Shown here piece after piece: positions 33,452-42,448 of a stretch of DNA of 64,000 nucleotides (the stretch's first letter is position 1; the number at the start of each line of letters is the position of its first letter). Under the pieces are notes generated by a model. It was not told the DNA's origin, searched no databases, and saw nothing but the letters and a program-made list of their open reading frames with translations. Source of the DNA: an uncultured bacterium (GTDB lineage: Bacteria; Verrucomicrobiota; Lentisphaeria; Oligosphaerales; Oligosphaeraceae); assembly GCA_902776645.1 (NCBI GenBank), contig CACYQT010000015.1:1-64000 (forward strand), given 5' to 3'. A program made the position numbers and the translations under genes.

Positions 33452-34786
33452 TTACTCCTTGCTTTGGACGCGGATGCGGAGGAGGCGGCCGATCGACCAT
33501 TCGTTGTCGCGCGGGTCATGGGAACGCGCCGTTTCGGAATCCGCGGGGGCGAGAAGCGATGTCGCGTGGAGGACGCCCAGGCAGAGGAAGGTCGTCAACG
33601 TGAAACTGCCACCGTAGCTGAGAAGCGGCAACGGCAGGCCGATGATCGGAATGAGACGGACGGTCATGCCGACGTTGATGCAGATGTGGACGGCGAGCAT
33701 CATGAGCACGGCGATGCTTCGCAGGGAGGCCTGTTCGTCGCCTGTCCGTCCGGCCCAATGGAAGCCGATGGCGAACAATAATAAATAAAGTAAAAGGACG
33801 GGCAGGCAACCGAAGAAGAAACCGAACTCCTCTCCGATGACGGAGAAGATGAAATCCGTCGGCGCGACGGTTCGCGGCAGATATCCGAGGCTTTTCATGG
33901 TGCCCTGCAGATAGCCTTTGCCGAATTGGCCGCCGCTGGCAAGCGTCATGATGGACTGCCGTTCGTTCCAGCCACCTTTCGGCGTCAGATAACTCTCCAG
34001 CCGTTTGGAGTGGTAGTTGCGGAAGGGCTTCATGATGATCTGCTTCGCCTTGGCGCCCAACGTCTGCGGGGCGGCTTCGGCTTGAGCCGCATCAGTCTGT
34101 GCTTGAGAAGTTTGCGCATTGTTTGACTGCGATGCCTTTCGCAGTTCGAGCACCGTGTGCCATGAAAAAAGCAGGCCGGCGACTCCCAGAAAGACCAACA
34201 GCGCCCATACCCGCCTGTTGAGATAGCGGATGCCGAAAACGCAGAGGATGGCCGGAATGATGGAGAAGGCGTTGCCGAAGGACGGCGCGGCGATGATCAG
34301 CCCCAGCGGCAGGGCAAGTATGATGGCCAGGCAGATGATTTTGGTGATTTTGCCGCGCAGACTCTGGGGATGGACGACAATTGTGTCGCACAACATCATG
34401 AGTGTGAAGAATTTGGCGAATTCGGCCGGCTGCAGCAGAAGCGGGCCGATGGCCAGCCAGCGTGTGGCGCCGCCGATTTTCCGCCCGAAAAGAAGCGTCA
34501 GGACGAGAAGCACGACGCTTGCGCCGTAGCCGATCAGGACAAGCATCCGCCATGCAAGGCCTCTTGGATTCATGGCAGCGACGGTGAAGCCCGCGACGGC
34601 GCTGACGGCCAGCCAGATGAGCTGCCGCCACCAGTTCGGCCGCACGGGATATTCATCCGCGATGTAGCCGGTGCTGTAGATGAAAAACACGCCGTATGCG
34701 CAAAGCGCGCAGACAATCCCCCAGAAAACCGCCCGGCTGAAAGTGCCCGCCATGGGCTGCAGATTTTTTCCGCTGGAATTTTCCAT
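33452..34786 (-). CDS. rodA: Rod-shape SEDS glycosyltransferase RodA
   Basis: The protein has 444 residues and about ten membrane helices. SEDS-family landmarks are present: TRWLAIGPLLLQPAEFAKF in the middle and GLPLPLLSYGGSFTLTTFLCLG near the end. RodA polymerises peptidoglycan glycan strands during elongation with a partner PBP2. A soluble loop rich in Gln and Ala (about residues 215-245) is longer than usual. mreC lies 3 kb away on the other strand. RodA rather than FtsW is inferred from the mreC proximity and general form. Confidence 0.88.
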   Translation of the reverse strand: MENSSGKNLQPMAGTFSRAVFWGIVCALCAYGVFFIYSTGYIADEYPVRPNWWRQLIWLAVSAVAGFTVAAMNPRGLAWRMLVLIGYGASVVLLVLTLLFGRKIGGATRWLAIGPLLLQPAEFAKFFTLMMLCDTIVVHPQSLRGKITKIICLAIILALPLGLIIAAPSFGNAFSIIPAILCVFGIRYLNRRVWALLVFLGVAGLLFSWHTVLELRKASQSNNAQTSQAQTDAAQAEAAPQTLGAKAKQIIMKPFRNYHSKRLESYLTPKGGWNERQSIMTLASGGQFGKGYLQGTMKSLGYLPRTVAPTDFIFSVIGEEFGFFFGCLPVLLLYLLLFAIGFHWAGRTGDEQASLRSIAVLMMLAVHICINVGMTVRLIPIIGLPLPLLSYGGSFTLTTFLCLGVLHATSLLAPADSETARSHDPRDNEWSIGRLLRIRVQSKE

Positions 34787-34819
34787 TCTGAGGGACGTTG
34801 GTTTGAGAAGGCGTTGATC

Positions 34820-34872
34820 GGAGGGTCGCGCGGCGGTGTGGTTTAGACGGCCGCGCGGGAACGCGGCCCTCC
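34820..34872. repeat. REP-like palindrome upstream of rodA
   Basis: GGAGGGTCGCG (34820-34830) pairs with CGCGGCCCTCC (34862-34872), with a GC-rich inner part (ACGGCCGCGCGGG). The form matches the dispersed GC-rich palindromes seen in many bacterial genomes. It may terminate the isomerase transcript. Confidence 0.55.
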
Positions 34873-34883
34873 CGTTGTGTTGT

Positions 34884-35948
34884 TTATTCGGCCGGCTGGA
34901 TGGGGGCCACCGGCTTGACGAGCATTTCGACTTTGTAGGACTTCTTGAGGCCTTCGACGAAAGCCTTGACAGCGTCGGATTCCTTTGATTTCTTCAGATG
35001 CTGGACGATGCTTTCCTTAACTTCTTCGAACGGAACGGTTTTCTTGACGCCGGCCTTGATGAGGTGGTAGCCGAAGCGGGTCTTGACAGGATCGGAAACG
35101 TCGCCGGCCTTCAGGTTGAGAAGGGCCTGTTCAAATTCCGGAACCATCTGTCCGGGAGCGAATTCGCCAAGATCGCCGCCTTTTTCCTTGGAGGGGCAGT
35201 CGCTGTGCTCTTTGGCGAGATCTTCGAATTTGCCGCCGTCCTTCAGTTTCTTGTGGACGTCGTTGATTTTCTTCAAAGCGGCTTCTTCCTGCTCTTTGGT
35301 CGGCTCGGTTTTGCCGGGCTCGTCCGTGAAGGCGGCCAGAATGTGGGAGGCCGCCAATTTCGTGAAGTAGTTGGGGTTGTCGTCATAGAATTTCTTGGCA
35401 TCGGCTTCCGGAATATCGATCTTGTCCACCTGCTGCTGAAGGAGCTTCTGGGCGGTCTGCATGCGGGCCTGCTGGGCGACGAATTCCTCTTCGGTCTTGT
35501 TGTCGAACTGTTCCATGAACCGCTTCAGCTGTTCGGCGCCTTGCGGAGTCTTTTTCATTTCGAGAATGTCCTTTTTGATTTCCTCCGGATCGGGCTTGAC
35601 GCCTTGCTTGGCGGCTTCCTGGATGACGATTTCCTGCATGACGAAATTCTCGGCCATTTCCGGAAGGAAGCGGTTCAGCATCTCCGGCGTGATGGCCTGG
35701 CCCATCTGCGCGATGCGTTTGATCTGGAAGGCCAGAACGGTCTTGAGCTCTTTGCTCGTGATGAACTTGTTGTCGCCGTATTTGGCCAGATTTTCCGGAA
35801 TGGCTTTCAGAAGAGCTTCGACGTCAACACTTACGGGCTTCGGGGCGGCTGGCGCGGCCGGAGCGGCGGCGGGCTTGTCCTGCGCCATGACAGGGGCGGT
35901 GGCGATTAACGCGGCTGCGATGAGACTGCTGAGTTTGGGAAAATTCAT
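34884..35948 (-). CDS. Periplasmic parvulin-type peptidyl-prolyl isomerase
   Basis: The protein has 354 residues from the ATG at 35948 (AAAGGAAAG upstream). It has a signal peptide ending in Ala-Gln (about residue 22), an Ala/Pro linker, a SurA-like helical N domain, and a PpiC domain (about 210-320) with ASHILAAF, HSDCPSKEKGGDLGEF and RFGYHLIKA. It helps outer-membrane or exported proteins fold. It overlaps the upstream lipoprotein gene by 4 bp. It is close in function to SurA/PrsA, but the domain order alone does not decide which. Confidence 0.88.
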   Translation of the reverse strand: MNFPKLSSLIAAALIATAPVMAQDKPAAAPAAPAAPKPVSVDVEALLKAIPENLAKYGDNKFITSKELKTVLAFQIKRIAQMGQAITPEMLNRFLPEMAENFVMQEIVIQEAAKQGVKPDPEEIKKDILEMKKTPQGAEQLKRFMEQFDNKTEEEFVAQQARMQTAQKLLQQQVDKIDIPEADAKKFYDDNPNYFTKLAASHILAAFTDEPGKTEPTKEQEEAALKKINDVHKKLKDGGKFEDLAKEHSDCPSKEKGGDLGEFAPGQMVPEFEQALLNLKAGDVSDPVKTRFGYHLIKAGVKKTVPFEEVKESIVQHLKKSKESDAVKAFVEGLKKSYKVEMLVKPVAPIQPAE

Positions 35949-37027
35949 TTGCTTTCCTTTTGTTTGTTGTTGGGTGTATTGCGTAAACCGACTGATAGGA
36001 TTTGTTCGATCATTTCCGGAACGCCCGGACATGGGGAGCGTCTGCTCCAATCATCTTGGACTGACGATGTTGCGTTTAGTTGCAAAAGCGCGGCGATGAT
36101 TTTTCGATTCGGCTGCAGAAGCGGGCTGCTGGTTCTGAGGCGGTTGAAGAAATCGACGGACGCCGCGCGGCCGCCTGTCACGGCGGCGAGCCATGCCCCG
36201 CTGTAGGTGAGCGGCTTTTTGGCGACAAGCTCCGCGACGCCGCGGCGGGCGGATTGCGACAGCCCTTCCCAGCGGACGGCGGAGGCGATTTCCAATGCCT
36301 CGCGGCCGTAGGTAATGCCTTCCAGATTGACGTTCAGGGCGGCGATGTCCGCCGCGGATTGGAAGGACAGGCAGGAGAAGAAGACGTTGTGCGGATATTT
36401 GGCCCGCAGGGCGTCCATGGCGGTCTGGACGGATTTGGCGTCGCCGCCGACGGCCGCGCGGTCCAGACGGTCCAGCATGTCCTGTATGTCATGGAGCTGT
36501 TCGTCATGTTTCATCGTTTCGAATTTCGACTGCTGGAACGCCTCGAAAGCGTTGAAGGCGGCGGAGCTTTTGAGAATGGCCGCATGGGGGCGGAGGAGCT
36601 CCATGCCGTCCGTGATGTCCGATGAACGTTCCCATGGCATTCTCGCGCAGTACTTTGCGAGTGCTTCCAAGGCGGGCGGAGCGGCGCGGAACGCGAGAAT
36701 CTCCGGGCTGGCGTTCCCTTCTGTTTCAATCATCTGTAGCAGAAGGCCGAGTTCGTTGACGTTGCCCACCCGCAGGAGCTTGTTGGCTTTTTCGGCGTCC
36801 AGACGGATTTCCTCTATGCGGGCCGCCGCGACGGGAAACGGGTCTTCGGGGGCCTTCTGACGGAATTCCTTCAACGTCTCGATGGCTTTCTCCGTCTGGC
36901 CGTTGTTGATTTGCTCGACGGACTGGAGCGTCATGTCCGCCCGGAAATTGTCATAATCGGGGGCTTTTGCGCCGTCATCGCAGCCGCAAAGGAAAATCGT
37001 CATAAAAATGACGATGAAAATTTCCAT
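35945..37027 (-). CDS. Lipoprotein co-transcribed with the isomerase
   Basis: The protein has 360 residues from the ATG at 37027. A hydrophobic signal and lipobox (LCGC, Cys about 16) show an envelope lipoprotein. The mature part has helix pairs (NNGQTEKAIETLKEFRQKAP and similar) that look like TPR repeats. It overlaps the PPIase gene by ATGA, so it may form part of the same folding or secretion step. Divergent from rph. Confidence 0.72.
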   Translation of the reverse strand: MEIFIVIFMTIFLCGCDDGAKAPDYDNFRADMTLQSVEQINNGQTEKAIETLKEFRQKAPEDPFPVAAARIEEIRLDAEKANKLLRVGNVNELGLLLQMIETEGNASPEILAFRAAPPALEALAKYCARMPWERSSDITDGMELLRPHAAILKSSAAFNAFEAFQQSKFETMKHDEQLHDIQDMLDRLDRAAVGGDAKSVQTAMDALRAKYPHNVFFSCLSFQSAADIAALNVNLEGITYGREALEIASAVRWEGLSQSARRGVAELVAKKPLTYSGAWLAAVTGGRAASVDFFNRLRTSSPLLQPNRKIIAALLQLNATSSVQDDWSRRSPCPGVPEMIEQILSVGLRNTPNNKQKESK

Positions 37028-37134
37028 TGTTGATTGGCAAAGTCCCATTGTTAAATCAAGTTATAAGGATGTACGAAACGAAAACCGAAAAGGTACAATC
37101 AAATAACATACCACATTTAGAGGAATTAAGCAAG

Positions 37135-37869
37135 ATGGAACGAATTGACAAACGCAGAAATACAGATCTTCGCCCCGTGAGTTTCCAGTGCGGCTTCCAA
37201 AGCCACCCCGCCGGATCCGTTTTGGTGACCTTCGGTGGAACGCGTGTGGTCTGCGCCGTGAGCGTGGAGGACGCCGTGCCGCGGTGGATGAAGGAGCAGG
37301 GCAAGCCAGGCGGTTGGATAACCGCTGAATACCAGATGCTTCCGTCGGCGACGGAAACGCGTACGGAGCGTGAGGCGGTCCGCGGGAAGCTGTCGGGCCG
37401 CAGTTCGGAGATCCAGCGGCTGATCGGCCGCAGCCTGCGGGCGGCGGTCGATCTGGAGAAACTGCCGGGCATGACGTTCCATATCGACTGCGACGTCATC
37501 GACGCGGACGGCGGGACGCGTTGCGCGTCCATTACGGGCGCGAGCGTCGCGTTGGAACTGGCCGCGAAGAAGCTCATGGCGGAAGGGAAGCTGACGGAAT
37601 GGCCGTTGCTGAACCGTGTCGCTGCCGTGAGCGTCGGTCTGCTGCAGGGCGAAGGGCTGCTGGATTTGTGCTATGTGGAGGATTCGGCGGCGGACGTCGA
37701 CATGAACGTCATCATGACGGATGCGGGCCGTTTCGTCGAACTGCAGGGCAGCGGCGAGGAGGCGACGTTCGGCGACGACGATCTGACGACGCTGCTGGGG
37801 CTGGCCAAGAAAGGCCTGAAGGAAATCTTCGCTTTGCAGGAAGCGGCGGTCAAGTCCTACAAGATTTGA
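37135..37869 (+). CDS. rph: Ribonuclease PH
   Basis: The protein has 244 residues, the usual length. It trims tRNA 3' ends using phosphate. The start at 37135 gives MERIDKRRNTDLRPVSFQ, the family N-terminus; upstream ATGs add unlikely residues. The phosphate-binding and catalytic segments RGKLSGRSSEIQRLIGRSLR and CDVIDADGGTR are intact, and the C-terminal VELQGSGEEATF block is present. mreC follows 8 bp later. Confidence 0.96.
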   Translation: MERIDKRRNTDLRPVSFQCGFQSHPAGSVLVTFGGTRVVCAVSVEDAVPRWMKEQGKPGGWITAEYQMLPSATETRTEREAVRGKLSGRSSEIQRLIGRSLRAAVDLEKLPGMTFHIDCDVIDADGGTRCASITGASVALELAAKKLMAEGKLTEWPLLNRVAAVSVGLLQGEGLLDLCYVEDSAADVDMNVIMTDAGRFVELQGSGEEATFGDDDLTTLLGLAKKGLKEIFALQEAAVKSYKI

Positions 37870-37877
37870 TTTTCAAT

Positions 37878-38708
37878 ATGATACAACTGGAGACAAAAAA
37901 ACTTGCGCTCATGCTCTGCGGGCTGGTCCTGCTGGGGCTTGGCCTGTTTGTGTTCGGGGCGTTCGGTGAACGGACGTCCCATGCCGTGACGTCTCCTTTC
38001 GTGAAAATATGGCGGAAGGCGTCCGACTCAAAAGACGCCGCGGCGGAATGGGTTGATGCCGAAACGGCGGCAAAGGACAAGAAGATCCGCGAACTGGAGG
38101 AGAAGGTTCTGGAATTGCAGCTGCAGGTCGGTGACGCGCGTGATTTGCGGACGGAGAATTCACAATTGCGCAAATTGGCCGATCTGGAGCGGCATCCGGG
38201 CTGGTTTGTGCAGCATGCGGAAGTCATTGTGCGCGATCCTGTTCTGTGGGACTATACGTTCACGATCGACAAGGGGATGGCCGACGGCGTGACGGTGGGC
38301 GCCGTCGTCATGCAGGCGGGCAATGTCGCGGGGCGTGTCGCGAAGGTGGAGCGCCATCAGGCGACGGTGGAGACGGTTCTTTCGCCGAACTGCCGTTTCA
38401 GCGTGACCATCGGAAGCACGGGCGACGCAGGCGTGCTGCATGGCGTGAAGGGGACGGACAGGACGAGCCCCTTCCGTTGCCAAGTGGATTTCCTGCCGCT
38501 GGACATCGAGGCCATGGCGGGCATGAAAGTCCGTACGTCCGGGCTGGGCGTCCTGATGCCCGGCGGGCTGCCGATTGGCGAAGTCGTTGCGGTGGAAGGG
38601 AAAGTGAAGGAGGATATCGAACACGCGCGGGCCATGCTACGGGTTGTTCCGTACGCGGAGCTTCAGGATGTTCGTTTCGTCACGGTGCTGTTGAAGAAGA
38701 ATCAGTGA
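37878..38708 (+). CDS. mreC: Rod-shape-determining protein MreC
   Basis: The protein has 276 residues, with one membrane helix near residues 9-27, then a coiled coil (about 65-100), then the beta-domain typical of MreC: RDPVLWDYTFTIDKGMADGV, VMQAGNVAGRVAKVE and a final LMPGGLPIGEVVAVEGK. It organises the elongation machinery in the periplasm. The ATG is 8 bp after rph, so they share a transcript. No mreB or mreD is beside it, unlike the usual mreBCD order. Confidence 0.9.
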   Translation: MIQLETKKLALMLCGLVLLGLGLFVFGAFGERTSHAVTSPFVKIWRKASDSKDAAAEWVDAETAAKDKKIRELEEKVLELQLQVGDARDLRTENSQLRKLADLERHPGWFVQHAEVIVRDPVLWDYTFTIDKGMADGVTVGAVVMQAGNVAGRVAKVERHQATVETVLSPNCRFSVTIGSTGDAGVLHGVKGTDRTSPFRCQVDFLPLDIEAMAGMKVRTSGLGVLMPGGLPIGEVVAVEGKVKEDIEHARAMLRVVPYAELQDVRFVTVLLKKNQ

Positions 38709-38751
38709 AATCGTCATACCAATATATATAAAGGAACTTTGGAGGATCATT

Positions 38752-39882
38752 ATGAAGAAAGCAGTCGTAGCCGGTCATATCTGCCTGGATGTCATCCCCG
38801 CGTTTGAGAACCATGTCGATTTGACGCCTGGCCGTTTGTATGAAGTTGGCGCTCCGACGTTTGCGACGGGCGGGGCGGTTTCCAACACAGGCATGACAAT
38901 GCACATTCTGGGGACTCCCGTCCTGCTGATGGGAAAGGTCGGCGACGATTCGTTCGGCGAACAGATTCTGGGCATCCTGAAGAAGCGTCAGCCCGGCCTG
39001 GAGGCCGGAATGGCCGTCGTTCCGGGCGTGGCGTCGTCCTATACGGTCGTCGTCAACATACCGGGCGTGGATCGTATCTTTTTGCACTGCCCGGGCGCGA
39101 ACATGAACTACGGTTGCGCGGACGTGAATTGGTCGCAGGTGAAGGAAAGCGCGCTGTTCCATTTCGGTTATCCGTGCTTCATGGCGAACATGTATGCCAA
39201 TGACGCACAGGAACTGACAAAAATGTACAAGACCGCCAAAGAGCTTGGCGTGACGACATCCATGGATCCAGGCATGCCGGACGCTTCCGGACCGGCCGGA
39301 CAGGTGGATTGGAAGGGCGTTCTGGAACGGACGTTGCCGTATGTCGATGTCTTCATGCCGAGCGCGGATGAATTACTTTACATGCTGGACCGCAATAAGT
39401 TCGGTAAGGGTGACAATCTTTCCGCCGCTGAATTGACGGCACTTGGCGACCAGATGCTGGCCATGGGCGCGGCGGTGGCGGCCGTGAAGCTTGGCGCGCG
39501 CGGCATGTACATCCGCACGGCGGGGGCGGATCGCCTCGCGAAGATGGGAGCGGGCAAGCCTGACTGCGTCGATCAGTGGGCCGACCGCGAGTATATCTTC
39601 CCGATCTTCAAGGAGTCCTGCTTCAAAGGCGCGACGGGCGCGGGCGATTCCAGCATCGGCGCCTTCCTTTGTGCGATGCTGCGCAGCCTGCCGTTGTACG
39701 ATGCGGGGCTGTTCTCCGCGGCCGTCGGAGCCTGCAACGTGGAGGCGGCGGATTCGTTGAGCGGCATCAAGACGTGGGACGAGACGATGGCCCGCATCAA
39801 CGCCGGCTGGGAGACAAAGGCCATTTCATTGAATGAAACCGGCTGGTCACAGGACGCCAAAGGCGTGTGGAAGAAAGGATAA
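38752..39882 (+). CDS. PfkB-family carbohydrate kinase
   Basis: The protein has 376 residues. It starts with VVAGHICLDVIP and GAVSNTGMTMHILGTPV (substrate lid), and its catalytic GATGAGDSSIGAFL motif near residue 298 contains the base Asp and the anion hole. The enzyme phosphorylates a sugar or nucleoside with ATP in the cytosol. Substrate cannot be read from sequence. An AAGGAACTTTGGAGGA region precedes the ATG. It follows mreC but looks unrelated in function. Confidence 0.9.
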   Translation: MKKAVVAGHICLDVIPAFENHVDLTPGRLYEVGAPTFATGGAVSNTGMTMHILGTPVLLMGKVGDDSFGEQILGILKKRQPGLEAGMAVVPGVASSYTVVVNIPGVDRIFLHCPGANMNYGCADVNWSQVKESALFHFGYPCFMANMYANDAQELTKMYKTAKELGVTTSMDPGMPDASGPAGQVDWKGVLERTLPYVDVFMPSADELLYMLDRNKFGKGDNLSAAELTALGDQMLAMGAAVAAVKLGARGMYIRTAGADRLAKMGAGKPDCVDQWADREYIFPIFKESCFKGATGAGDSSIGAFLCAMLRSLPLYDAGLFSAAVGACNVEAADSLSGIKTWDETMARINAGWETKAISLNETGWSQDAKGVWKKG

Positions 39883-39891
39883 GGGCGGTAT

Positions 39892-40848
39892 TTACGCCTT
39901 CAGACAGGCCACGAGGCGGCCGTTGCGGGATTCCAGCGACGGCGTCTTCGTGGCGCATTCCGCCGTGGCGTGCGGGCAGCGCGGATGGAAGGGGCAACCC
40001 GCCGGTGGATTCGCGGGCGACGGCATCTCGCCAGTGAGAATGATGCGTTCGCGCGGCGGACGGCCAGGCATCGGCGCGGATGAAAGCAACGCCTTCGTAT
40101 AAGGATGGACAGGATCCTCCATGACCTGTTCGACCGTTCCCATTTCCACGATATGGCCCAAATACATGACGGCGACGCGTTGCGAAATGTGTCGGACAAC
40201 GCTTAAGTCATGTGAAATGAACAAATAGGACAGATTATGCCGTTCGCGCAGATCCATCAGAAGATTGATGACCTGCGCCTGCACGGAGACGTCCAGAGCG
40301 CTGACTGGCTCGTCGCAGATGACCAGGCTGGGCTTCAGCGAGATGGCTCGCGCGATGCTGATGCGCTGCCGCTGGCCGCCGGAGAATTCGTGCGGATAAC
40401 GGTACATGCTCTCATCGTCCAGACCGACTTCCCGCATCAGGCGGACGGCAGCGTCATGCGGTGTTTCGTCTTTCAGAAGTCCATGATGCTTAAGACCTTC
40501 CGTGACCAGTTCCATGGCGGTCATGCGCGGGTTGAGAGACGCATACGGGTCTTGGAAAATCATCTGGCAGCGGCGGCGGAACTGCCGTCGTTGCGATTCC
40601 GGCATGGCCGTGAAGTCATGTCCCTCGAACAGGACTTGGCCGGAATGGACTTTTTCAAGCCCGAGAACGGCGCGTCCAAGCGTCGTCTTGCCGCAGCCGG
40701 ATTCGCCGACAAGGCCGAGCGTCTCGCCTTCGGCGATGGTCAGTGAAACGTCGTCAACGGCTTTGACATGGCCGGACACGAGATTCAGGATGCCGTGGCG
40801 GATCGGGAACCATACGCGCAGATTATTGACTTCAAGGAGGTTGGACAT
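39892..40848 (-). CDS. OppF-type ABC transporter ATPase
   Basis: The protein has 318 residues. Walker A GESGCGKTTLGRAVLG, ABC signature SGGQRQRISIARA, Walker B LVICDEPVSALD and an H-loop are all in place. The C-terminal CPFHPRCPHATAEC Cys-rich extension is that of OppF/DppF oligopeptide-transport ATPases. A start at 40848 places AAGGAGGG at a suitable distance; the ATG nine bases upstream is too close. No permease, binding-protein or OppD gene is adjacent, so its partners must be elsewhere. Confidence 0.93.
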   Translation of the reverse strand: MSNLLEVNNLRVWFPIRHGILNLVSGHVKAVDDVSLTIAEGETLGLVGESGCGKTTLGRAVLGLEKVHSGQVLFEGHDFTAMPESQRRQFRRRCQMIFQDPYASLNPRMTAMELVTEGLKHHGLLKDETPHDAAVRLMREVGLDDESMYRYPHEFSGGQRQRISIARAISLKPSLVICDEPVSALDVSVQAQVINLLMDLRERHNLSYLFISHDLSVVRHISQRVAVMYLGHIVEMGTVEQVMEDPVHPYTKALLSSAPMPGRPPRERIILTGEMPSPANPPAGCPFHPRCPHATAECATKTPSLESRNGRLVACLKA

Positions 40849-40853
40849 CGTTA

Positions 40854-41648
40854 TCATCCCTCCTTGAAGAGCTTGCGGCGGACGGCTTCGCAGAGGAAGA
40901 CGGTGGCGGCCTGGGCGGCGTTCAGCGATTCCGCATGGCCGGGCATGGGAATGGTGACGCCTTCGCCGAGCGACGGATCGCTGACACCGTTGGCTTCGTT
41001 GCCGATGACCACGGCGGATTGTTCAAAGGAAAAGTTCTGTTCGTCGAAAAGGGAGATGTCCGCCTGCGGGAGCGTCAGCCAGAACTGTTTGCCGCCCAGT
41101 GACTTGAAACGGTCTTTCGCATCCGCGAGCGAATCAACATACGGGAGGGAGAGGGCGAATTGGGCGCCCATGCCCGCGCGGACGACTTTCGGCGCGAAGG
41201 GATCCGCTCCGCCTTTCACGAGCCAGACCTGCGTGAGGCCGATCGCCCATGCCGTGCGGAGGATGGTTCCCATGTTGCCGGGCTCCGAAATACGGTCGAG
41301 AATCAAGACGAATGGATCGACAATTTTTTCCGGCGGAGCAACTTGCGGCTTTTTGAGAATCGCGAGGACGCCTTGCGGATTTGGTGTGTCGGCAAGAGAT
41401 TGAAGCTCTTTGTCATTAATCTGTTCAATCGTGATGCCATTCGCTTCGGCTTTTGTTTGGATGGTGGAACCATCATCCGTGTCGGCAAATGAACGGGAGA
41501 AGAAAAGGGCTTCGATCCATTCAGGCCTTCTGGAGACGGCTTCGTAGCAGCAGCGGCTGCCTTCGGCGATGAACTGGTCGTTCTTGCGGCGGCTATGGTG
41601 ATTTGCCGCCGCGTTGAGCGTTTTCCGTAACCGATTGGTGATTGGCAT
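40854..41648 (-). CDS. SpoU/TrmH-type RNA 2'-O-methyltransferase
   Basis: The protein has 264 residues from the ATG at 41648. The N-terminal substrate-binding part (RRKNDQFIAEGSRCCYEAV) precedes the knotted SPOUT core: LDRISEPGNMGTILRTAWA (motif 1), VVIGNEANGVS (motif 2) and IPMPGHAESLNAAQAATVFL (motif 3). It methylates a ribose in rRNA or tRNA; relatives act on 23S rRNA. It ends 6 bp before the OppF-like ATG. Confidence 0.93.
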   Translation of the reverse strand: MPITNRLRKTLNAAANHHSRRKNDQFIAEGSRCCYEAVSRRPEWIEALFFSRSFADTDDGSTIQTKAEANGITIEQINDKELQSLADTPNPQGVLAILKKPQVAPPEKIVDPFVLILDRISEPGNMGTILRTAWAIGLTQVWLVKGGADPFAPKVVRAGMGAQFALSLPYVDSLADAKDRFKSLGGKQFWLTLPQADISLFDEQNFSFEQSAVVIGNEANGVSDPSLGEGVTIPMPGHAESLNAAQAATVFLCEAVRRKLFKEG

Positions 41649-41652
41649 GTCG

Positions 41653-42369
41653 CTATTCCTTCGGAAGAACGTAGAACGTGACGCAGACCCAATGGCAGAC
41701 GGAGCCGCCGAGCACGAAGAGATGCCAGATGAAATGCATGTAGGGGACTTTGTCCATGACAAAGAAGACGACGCCGACCGTGTAGGTGATGCCTTCCGCC
41801 AGAAGCACGATGAAGCCGGTATGGCATAGCGACTGTTTGAGTTGCGGGAAGGCGAAGACGATCATCCAGCCCATGATGAGATAGATGGGCAGCGTCAGGA
41901 TGTCGGACCATTTTGGCGTGCAGAGGCAGGAGATGAGAATTCCCGCGACGGCGAAGCCCCATTGCAGGCCGAAGATCGTCCAGCCTATTTTCGGAGGAAG
42001 AAGCATCAGTACACATGGCGTGTAACTTCCTGCTATCAAAAGGAATATGCCGCAATGGTCCAGAATCTGGAAGACACGTTTCGCACGGAAGTTCGTGAAC
42101 GCGTGGTAGAGCATGGAGAACGTGTAGAGCAGAATCAGCGTCGTGCCAAAGATGGCGCAACTGGTTACATCCTTCGCGGTTCCGACCTGCGCGGAGAAGA
42201 CGCACATGAGCGTCAATCCGACGATGCCGAAAATGACGCCGATGAGATGCGAGATGCCGTTGGCCCACTCCTCCCCGCGGCTGCGATGAAACTGCTCCAG
42301 ACACATCTGGAGCCAGCTTTCATGCTTGGCGCGTTCTTGTTCTTTTGGGGAGAGAGTGGGATCGGACAT
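41653..42369 (-). CDS. Hemolysin III / PAQR-family membrane protein
   Basis: The protein has 238 residues, with seven membrane helices predicted. The family blocks are GEEWANGISHLIGVIFGIVG near the N-terminus, SMLYHAFTN, DHCGIFLLIAGSYTP and FIWHLFVLGGSVCHW near the end, whose His and Asp residues are the probable zinc ligands. PAQR relatives act on membrane lipids; hemolysis is not implied. It is 4 bp before the methyltransferase gene. Confidence 0.9.
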   Translation of the reverse strand: MSDPTLSPKEQERAKHESWLQMCLEQFHRSRGEEWANGISHLIGVIFGIVGLTLMCVFSAQVGTAKDVTSCAIFGTTLILLYTFSMLYHAFTNFRAKRVFQILDHCGIFLLIAGSYTPCVLMLLPPKIGWTIFGLQWGFAVAGILISCLCTPKWSDILTLPIYLIMGWMIVFAFPQLKQSLCHTGFIVLLAEGITYTVGVVFFVMDKVPYMHFIWHLFVLGGSVCHWVCVTFYVLPKE

Positions 42370-42448
42370 TTGTTTAGTGGTTAGTGGTTAGTGATCAGTG
42401 GTTAGGGAGGGCTGCGCTCCAGCGTGGCCGATGGTCAGTGATCAGTCG
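42370..42448. repeat. Short AGTGGTT/AGTGATC repeats
   Basis: The gap between the hemolysin-III and fhs genes holds several copies of TTAGTGGTTAG and AGTGATCAGT, an imperfect short-repeat cluster. No gene or clear terminator is seen. Confidence 0.5.

Noticed and set aside
34370-34846. Plus-strand frames opposite rodA
   Set aside because: They overlap an unmistakable SEDS gene and show no independent coding signal.
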